Shown one piece after another: positions 56,740-64,000 of a DNA stretch of 64,000 nucleotides. Numbering within the stretch: the first letter of the stretch is position 1; each line of letters opens with the position of its first letter. Under the pieces are notes generated by a model. It made no database searches and was not told the origin of the DNA. It was given only the letters and a program-made list of their open reading frames with translations. The position numbers and the translations under genes are program-made. This DNA comes from Delphinus delphis (taxonomy: Eukaryota > Chordata > Mammalia > Artiodactyla > Delphinidae), in the NCBI RefSeq assembly GCF_949987515.2, contig NC_082689.1:3414001-3478000 (forward strand), written 5' to 3'.

Positions 56740-58071
56740 TGCGTTCGTGGTGATGGAGCAAAGCACTACTTTCTCCAGTGTGACTATTTCCTTGGGATTC
56801 TGAGCCCAGGTGCCACTGAGCTGCGAGCGTGGAAGGACTTGAGGGGTTGGCTCGTTTCTTTACCCAAAAGGCTGCCTCTGGGCAGACTTTGCTGTAGATG
56901 TTTTCAGGGGAATCTGGCAGCATAAGATTCCTCAGGCCGGCCCTTTCCCGAGAAGCCACAGCTGTCAGGTAACTTCTGGAATGGACTTCACCTACTTACC
57001 CGTAAATTAACTTGCAGGAGTCTTGGCTAAAAGTTAATATGTGAATGGATGTCCGGAGGAATGAACAAGATTGCTGGTTGAGAGAGGATTCTGACTTTTG
57101 CTTTTCTTACCTTATTTTCTTAGCTTATTTATTTTTTCTGCTTTCTTCCCAATAAAGCATAAAGACATCTCATAGGTAATAAAAATCCTCTATAAAAATA
57201 ACTCTGGAGATACAGGCATTGTGAGTATGTTGAAAGATTTCTTGGCCGCAGACGGCAGGCTGAACGCAGAGCGCCTGGCTGGCAGAGGCCAAGCACTGAG
57301 ATTCCTGGCGCTCCTTCAGCGACGGGTTATGAGGCCCCAGCAAAGCAGCTTCTTCCTCACGGTGCTGCTGAGAAGTGAAAGTCCTTGGAACTTTCTGAAA
57401 TGACGGTTTGGTATAAAATTGTGGAATTGCAGCTCTTTAACTCATGGTTGGCTTGGAGTTGGTGAGACCAGGGAGGTGACCTGTGAAATCACACTCTTCC
57501 CTAAGGACTTGCAGGAGACTGGGTGTCCTTTGGCGACCTGGGTGCTGGATGCTAGGTTATCTGGGCAGAACGATTTGTGCTGCCCACTCACAGCCCGCCT
57601 TTAACCGTGAAAGGTCTTTGGTAGATTCCTGCATTCAACTCCTCTTAATGCTTTTTCTCTTTTCCGCATTAAGGAGACTGACAGAGAAAAAGACTCTGGA
57701 GAAGTATTTTAAATACTGTTTAAATAGTGTCTCTCATGTCCACCCGGGGTCACAGTGAAACCACTGGCTTCTCTTGCTTCCTGGCTGGAAGCAGGGGTAT
57801 GGCTCTCTGCACACCAGGGCCACTGGTCCCTGACCTGTGTTCCGCTCCCAGGAGAGATGTCTCTGGAATGGCCATCTGGGAGAAAAAGGAACTCGGGAGA
57901 ATTCTCTCAAACAGTGGAATTTATAAAGACTATTGGGAATTGAAAAATCCCCTCTTATTAGATGCCCTGGGAGCCAGAAACACAGCTGCCAGCGTGGCTT
58001 CTGTGTCTCCTGGAAATACAGGGGTGCCTGACACCCAGCAAAGCACTTTGGAGTTGAACCTTGTTTGTTTG
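56740..58071. other. No gene seen
   Basis: Unique-looking DNA. The frames 56710-56925, 57221-57403 and 57483-57758 have no recognisable features. Confidence 0.45.
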
Positions 58072-58085
58072 TTTTTTTTTTTTTT

Positions 58086-58281
58086 TTGCCATATGCGGGC
58101 TTCTCACTGTTGTGGCCTCTCCCGCTGCGGAGCACAGGCTCCGGACGCGCAGGCTCAGCGGCCATGGCTCACGGGCCCAGCCGCTCCGCGGCATGTGGGA
58201 TCTTCCCGGACCGGGGCACGAACCCGTGTCCCCTGCATCGGCAGGCGGACTCTCAACCACTGTGCCACCAGGGAAGCCCCC
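58086..58281 (-). mobile_element. CHR-type SINE next to an L1 tail
   Basis: Body gccatatgcgggcttctcac to gtgccaccagggaagcccc after a T16 run. CCTTGTTT precedes the T run (about 58060) and follows the body (58281), the likely target duplication. As at 36566, the SINE lies at the 3' edge of a minus-strand L1. Confidence 0.92.
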
Positions 58282-58289
58282 TTGTTTTT

Positions 58290-58751
58290 TTTTTAATTGC
58301 AGTATAATTGATTTACAATATTGCGTTAGTTTTAGGGGTACAGTCAAGTGATTCAGATACACACACACACACACACACACACATATATCTTTTCCATTAT
58401 AGTTTATTACAAAATATTGAATATAGTTCCCTGTGCTATGCAGTAGGTCCTTGTTTATCTATTTTATAGGTAGTAGTGTATATCTGTTAATCACATACTC
58501 CTAATTCATCCCTTGCCCTCTTTCCCCTTTGGTAACCAGAACTTTGTTTTCTATGTCTGTGAGTCTGTTTCTGTTTTGTAGGTAAGTTCATTTGTATCAT
58601 GTTTTCTAGATTCCACATGGTATTTGTCTTTCTCTGTCTGGCTTACTTCACTTAGTATGATAACCTCTAGGTCCACCCATGTTGCTGAGAATGACATTAT
58701 TTCATTCTTTTTATGACTAATATTCACTGTATGTATATATATGTGTATGTG

Positions 58752-58795
<44 letters not shown>

Positions 58796-59262
58796 ATCTT
58801 CTTTATCCATTCATCTGTCAATGGACATTTAGGCTGATTCCATGTCTTGGCTATTGTAAATAGCGTTGCTGTGAACATAGGGGTGCATGTATCTTTTCGA
58901 ATTAGAGTTTTCATCTTGTCTGGATATATGCCCAGTAGTGGGATTGCTGGGTCATATGGGAACTCTATTTTTAGATTTTTAAGAAACCTCCTGACTATTC
59001 CCCATAGTGGCTGTACCAGTTTACATTTCCACCAACAGTGCAGGAGGGTTCCCTTTTCTCCACACCCTCTCCAGCATTTATTGTTTGTAGGTTTTTTGAT
59101 GATGGCCATTCTGACAGGTGTGAGGTGATACCTCATTGTAGTTTTGATTTGCATTTCTCTAATGATTAGTGATGTTGAGCATCTTTTCATGTGCCTGTTG
59201 GCCACCTGTATGTCTTCTTTGCAGAAATGTCTATTTAAGTCTTCTGCAGATTTTTGGATTGG
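58290..59262 (-). mobile_element. LINE-1 3' end with ORF2 remnant
   Basis: Reverse L1 of about 970 bp. The minus frame extending below 59262 encodes the ORF2 C-terminus, including [16 protein letters not shown] and [10 protein letters not shown]. The frame's upstream 45 or so codons are unrelated flanking DNA. It contains a (CA)n at 58361-58382 and a (TA)n at 58751-58790. It is 5'-truncated near 59262. Confidence 0.92.
58736..58790. repeat. (TA)n / TATG microsatellite inside the L1
   Basis: tatatatgtgtatgtgtatat followed by a long perfect TA run, an expansion of the tatatat block normally present in this L1 region. Confidence 0.93.
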
Positions 59263-61144
59263 GCTGTGAGCCTTGGCTTTGAGCGAGAGATTGGAGAGCA
59301 AGTCAGGAAGTGTCCTACGCAGAGAGGGCAGGAGACTCTGCGCCATGTCAGCTCTGGGGGACACGGGCTTGGCTCTGTCCCTGTGCCTGTTTGACTCCAA
59401 AGGAAGCCCCCTCCCTCATGGGGATGAGCCTTGGGGCTCTGTCTGGACCGAGCCACAGCGTCACCCGTGGCAAAGCCAGCAGAAGGTGGGCAGCTTGGGA
59501 GTCCTTTGAAATTACAGCCTCCCTTGCTCTGCCTGGCGAACTCCGGTCCTGCTCTGCCTGAGACTGTCCATGTGCCATCACTGTGTCACTGTATTGTCCT
59601 CACGTCCTGCCACCCCTTGGAGGACAGGGGTGGAGCCAGGCCACCACCTATCCTTAGGTCCGCACCCATCTGTGCCACACGGCAGGAGCTCTAGGGACCC
59701 CCATCCACGTGGGCCCTGGCCAGGGACCCCTCGGTCCCCAGAGAAGCTGGCACCAGCAGGGGTCCAAGGTGTGCACGGAACCTTCCACCTGACCTTTCCC
59801 CTGCACCTTTCCATCCTTGGTCCTTTGCATATGAATGTTTACATACGTTACCTGTCATTTAAATTCTACTCTTTATATTATCTTAGTTTTTCATTTATGT
59901 TTTCAGTAGCATCCATGAACAAACACCACCCCTGGTCTGCTCTCACCCCAAACCCTGTAGCTTTTAAACAGGGGCTAGAAAGACACAACCACGAACCCCG
60001 AGAGAGCCTGGATTAGGGATGAAGAGCTGGGGTGGTGAGTAAGCGTCCTCTCAAGGGTCTGCGGGGCTGGGGGCAGTGAGGCTGCTGTGAGGAGGGTCCC
60101 CGAGGACTCCGGGAGAGCACACCAGTCACGTGACGATGTCCTGGGGGAGGCACGGGGGGTGGGGGGAAATCTGCAATTTATTGGACACCCTCATATGGCA
60201 GAAAAAGCGTCCCCTTTGGTGTTCCTGTAGTCCTGAGTCTGAACCCGCCTTCGCGCTACTAGCTTGGGCAAGTCTTCCGACCTTCGTGGAATTTCTATTT
60301 TTTCATTCAGAGGGCAAGCTGCTGGCACCTACCCTGCAGGGCTGTTGTGTGGATTAGAGATCGTGACCCCTTTCGTGGCTTGGGGTCTGAACATGTCACG
60401 TCTCTAGTTTTTCTGATTAGTCATTTATGTGCTCACCAGTCCTTGTCATCAGCATCCCTCCCACATCCCAGAAAACAACAAGAGCTCTGGGGCTCCCTCA
60501 GCCTCAAAAGCTCAGCCCTGTTTCCGAAGGCAGGTGGGAGGGGTGCACGGCTGCGGCTGCTGCCACCAATGTCCCCGCTGGGAACCTGCGGTCTGGTGGC
60601 GGTGTGCCCCTGGCTGGGGTGGTGCCCAGGCTGCTGCGGATGCCACAGGTGCAGGGCGGCCTTGACCTTGGGCTCGCATCACTGCTCAGTGAGGTCAGGG
60701 GCCTGGCTCTCAATCCTGAAGCATTTCCACTGCGTGCGGGCGCTGGGTCCCGGGTGTCTGGTCACGGCCACTCGCTGCCCAGGCACGGACCTCCTCCCCG
60801 CCTCCTTCCCTAAACTGGCACTACTGGAGGTTTCCTTGCACAGAGTGGGTCCTCTGGCACTCTGAGTGGGGAGGGAAGGAAAGAACTCGAGGGAAAGTTC
60901 CACGAGGGCTGGGGGACAAGGTGAGGCAGGCAATGCCACCGGGACGGAACGGGGGAGGCCGGGTGTCCGTGCCCCCCAGCTCTCAGGGGTGAGGTGTGAG
61001 TGTGGCCAGGCTGCGGGCAGAGTCCCACGGTCTCTGTGGAGGCTGAGCCCCGAGGGGCAGGGGGCCCATCCTGTTTGCTCCATACTCTCTTTTGGGGGCT
61101 CTGGAAGGGGGTTCCACTGACTGGTTTCTGTAAACAGATTTCCT
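59263..61144. other. No gene seen
   Basis: GC-rich unique DNA between PRLH and the expected MLPH end. The frames are long but featureless. Confidence 0.45.
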
Positions 61145-61590
61145 AGTGTGACAACAGTGGGTTGAATGGTGGCTTGCCATCCCAACTCCCGGAACCTGAG
61201 AATGTGACCTTATTGGGAACAGGGGCTTTGCTCAGGCAACAGGAGGGGATTGTCCTGGACAGTCCAGCTGGGCCCTAAATCCAGTGACAAGTGTCCTTGT
61301 GAGAGAAAAGCAGAGGGACGAGACGACACAGAGAAGACGACAGACAGACGAGGAGACGACACTGACACCCCATGACACTCCACACATGTGGAGGTAGGTG
61401 GAGGCTGGAGGGATGCAGCCACAAGCCTCGGACCACTGCAGCCCCCAGGACCTGGAAGAGGCAAAGGCCAGTTTCTCATAGAGCTTCTGGAAGGAGGGCG
61501 GCCCTGCACACACCTTGATTTTGGACTTCGGGCCCCTGTGAGAGAACACAGTTCTGCTGCTTGAAGCAGCCCAGGTTGTAGTGATCTGTT
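61145..61590 (+). mobile_element. Old LTR-type repeat
   Basis: gacaacagtgggttgaatggtgg, gagaatgtgaccttattggg, ctgggccctaaatccagtgac, ggatgcagccacaagcctcgg, caccttgattttggacttcggg. Same repeat type as 55350-55800, in the same orientation. Confidence 0.6.
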
Positions 61591-63633
61591 CAAGCAGCCG
61601 CAGGGCCCATCGAGGTCAGGCTGGGGGCGGTGCCCGATGCCAAGGCACAGCATACTCGGTTCTGCCAAGAGGGTGAGTTAATGTGAGGTGCTGGCTCCTT
61701 TCACCGAACAGAATCTGCAGAAACCATTGAGTAAGAGAACAAACAATCCTAGGCTTTGAGAAGGGCCCTCAGGGAGGCCGAGAGCCGCTTGGGATGGAAG
61801 GTTTGGGGCAGTGGTGGCAGCAGCTGGGGTGGAGGGAGACTGGGGTGAAGATAAAGGAGACAAGCATCGTCTGGTCCTTCCACGCTGCTCAGCACTGCCT
61901 GGGGACGGTCCTTGCCAACCCTGCGAGACCAAGGTCAAGGCAGTCCTGCACCTGTGGGGTCCGCAGCCTGGACCAGGGGTCAGCACAGATTTTCCATAAA
62001 GAGCCAGACGGAAATGTTCGGGTTTGTAGCACAAGAGCAACCACAGACACAAGGAAGCATGTGGACCTGGCCAGACTTGCTGACCCGGCCTGGACCGCTG
62101 GAGTGGGCAGCCTCGGGAGGGAGCAAGGGCGGAGGAGCTTTGGAGAAGAGAGAAGGGCTGCCCTGCCTGGACATCATCGCTCCAAACCCACAGGACTGTG
62201 GACCCCAGGCTGGGGAGCTGTCTCCTCTCAAGGTTCCCAGGGGCTCAAAGGAGAAGGCAAAAGGGGCCAGCAGTCGGGTTCATGGTGGCCATCCTGATGT
62301 CCTGGGCTGCCCAGGCACGGCTGACAGAGCAGCCAGCACTCCCAGGGGACGTGAGTCCTCAAGTCACAACGATGGTCTCAAGAGAGCAATAACACACTGG
62401 ACCACTCGTAACACTGGCAACAGAAGCACGGCTTCCACGCAACACCACAGGGTTGTAAGATAAGCACGACGAGGGCACTGAGGTGACGGGGGCACGAGGC
62501 ATGTGAAGCCAGATCTGACATCCTGGAAATAACCGAGCGGACATTTGGTGTAAAAATATACCCCAAATAAGGGACACAGCCGCTGACGGGACGGAAGGGC
62601 TGGGGCATACGCAGAAGTCAGAGTCGCCAGCTTTTCCCGACAGAATGTGAGGGTAAAGCGTTGGCCGGAGCCCCTGGGAGCACGGAGTTGACCTGAGTGG
62701 ATGCAGCAGGGTTTGGGGGTAAGATCGGAGTTCAGTAGGATGGGCTGACTTTGAGATGCCAGAGGAAGAGGCAGCTGGTCTGTGGTGGGGACCTCGGGGG
62801 GTCTGGGCTGCAATCCAGCCACAGGTGCCTGAAGCCGTGGGACCTGATGGGGATGGAAAGGAGATTCGACATCAAGGGGCCGAGAGGGGCTGAGGAACCA
62901 GCGCAGGAGCTGGGAGAATTCACATCCCCGGCACCCCAGCCGCTGCCCACAACATGGGTGCAGGTCCCTGGGCCATGCACACCGTCCGGGGCCTCTGCAG
63001 TGCTGCAGAGAGAATGAAAGAGTGAGTGTAGCCCTGACCCTAATCGGAGACCCCAGCGAGAGGTCTTCTGAAGGAGGGACGGATGTGCTTCCAGGTTGGA
63101 AGCTCTCTGAGCTCAAGTTAGCAACGGAGCTAAGTGGCCACTACGGTTCCGGGGCACAAGGCCTCACGTGCCTGCTGCATCACACCCAGGGCAGTGCTGC
63201 AGGCCAGCCGGGACTGCCTCTTCCTTGATGCTAGGAACTCACACTGACTTTAGTTTACTCTGTGAATAAGGAGGGGTGCACGGAGACAAGGATGGATCCT
63301 CTTTGGCTTACTGGAATCCTTTAATCATTTTCAGCGTTGAATTAGGAGCTGACTATTTCAAGCAGCTTTCATTCTGAGAAGGAGTTTCAGAGCCATCTTT
63401 TCTGCAAATCCCAGCACAACCTGAAGCCTAGTCATTCAGATCAACTCAGATGCTGATTCGGAAAAGCGCACTGGAGCTGCCATGGGCCAGCCCGTCGATG
63501 ACACGGTCTCTGCAGTGACCGTGATGCTATAGGCTCAGTGGAAACGCGAAGGGAGCTCGTGATGCAGAATCTGTAAGCCATGGGTGGGGCTGTGTCCACA
63601 GTCAGTCTTCGTATCAAAGGCTCTTGGGCATCA
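61591..63633. other. No gene confirmed
   Basis: No exons recognised. A 250-codon minus-strand frame (63116-62364) and several plus-strand ones have no domain and no match to melanophilin that I can see. Confidence 0.45.
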
Positions 63634-64000
63634 TTTATTCACCTCTTCTTTCAGTTACCACAGAACACAGACACCAAACCACTTGAGAGAGCAAACTCAA
63701 AGCTGACCCCGTCACTCTGGAACGTATCAGGGATCACAGGGGAGGCTGCCTCACACTCGGGGCTCTGTTCCCTCCTCTGCAAAGTGCGCTGTTCCGAGGA
63801 CTCAGTAAACCGGTCCCTCTGAAGCACGCAGCCGTGCTCAGCGAGGGGAGACAGGGTTACTGTGCTCAAGGCGGCTGTGGAGGGGGTCCCAGCGGGCTCC
63901 CCTTCAAGCTGGATGAGCCACACGGACACCCAGAGTGTCCGAGGCTGAGCAGGACTTGGAGATCCTCTGCGGACCGACGGCAAGTGGCCTCCTGGATTCC
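63634..64000 (-). other. Possible start of the MLPH 3' UTR (tentative)
   Basis: A minus-strand AATAAA lies at 63639-63634. In human, MLPH ends about 11 kb from PRLH in this relative orientation (from memory), which puts its 3' end here. I see no MLPH coding sequence, which would lie beyond 64000. Call by synteny only. Confidence 0.2.

Noticed and set aside
57727..58296. 189-codon plus-strand frame
   Set aside because: Its second half is the translation of a CHR SINE (CGAQAPDAQAQRPW type), also seen at 25960-26493 and 36303-36779.
58792..59400. 202-codon minus-strand frame
   Set aside because: Most of it is the C-terminus of L1 ORF2 joined by chance to an upstream non-L1 flank; not a host gene.
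62364..63116. 250-codon minus-strand open frame near the expected MLPH end
   Set aside because: No melanophilin-like sequence, no domain, no splice signals; Pro/Ser-rich random composition.

Overview
This is vertebrate nuclear DNA, almost certainly from a cetacean and probably a toothed whale. The diagnostic signal is repeated tRNA-derived CHR-type SINEs. Their reverse complements end in gccaccagggaagcccc or accagggaagtccc and carry the gtgggatcttcccggacc block. L1 elements with the matching cetartiodactyl 3' ends are also abundant. Genes are intron-split, and most long open frames are chance frames in GC-rich DNA, microsatellites or L1/SINE sequence. The species call is inference; the SINE and gene content is seen directly.

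Two protein-coding genes can be read. RAB17 lies on the plus strand with five coding exons between 29479 and 43064 and encodes a complete 213-residue Rab GTPase. PRLH, the prolactin-releasing peptide precursor, lies on the minus strand with coding exons at 50059-49984 and 49485-49322 (79 residues). A convincing TATA/CCAAT promoter and a 5' noncoding exon for PRLH lie near 52.0-52.13 kb. The two genes converge, with about 5.8 kb between their polyadenylation signals. This matches human 2q37.3 in reverse orientation (LRRFIP1 - RAB17 - PRLH - MLPH). LRRFIP1 would therefore lie off the left edge. The 3' end of MLPH is expected at or just beyond the right edge, where a possible minus-strand poly(A) signal is noted only tentatively.

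Layout: 0-5.9 kb is L1-rich, with one L1 nested in another. 6-14 kb is mostly unique sequence with a few SINEs and old LTR-type repeats. 14-17.5 kb holds an L1 interrupted by another L1 fragment, then a DNA transposon that contains a minisatellite. 17.5-25 kb is largely unique. 25.5-28.6 kb holds two minus-strand solo retroviral LTRs upstream of RAB17. 29-43.5 kb is RAB17, with antisense SINE/L1 insertions, two pairs of intronic direct repeats and a minisatellite. 43.5-49.2 kb is the intergenic repeat cluster. 49.2-52.1 kb is PRLH. 52.2-64 kb is intergenic, with a long GT/GC array, LTR-type repeats and an L1.

The most interesting points are: (1) the PRLH precursor lacks eight residues present in human and cattle, exactly at the signal-peptide/PrRP31 boundary, while PrRP20 is intact; (2) the start-codon exon of RAB17 is bracketed by nearly identical direct repeats of about 200 bp; (3) an 80-bp higher-order minisatellite has grown inside a DNA transposon; and (4) several nested insertions have readable target-site duplications. 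I see no prokaryotic system, CRISPR array or RNA gene.
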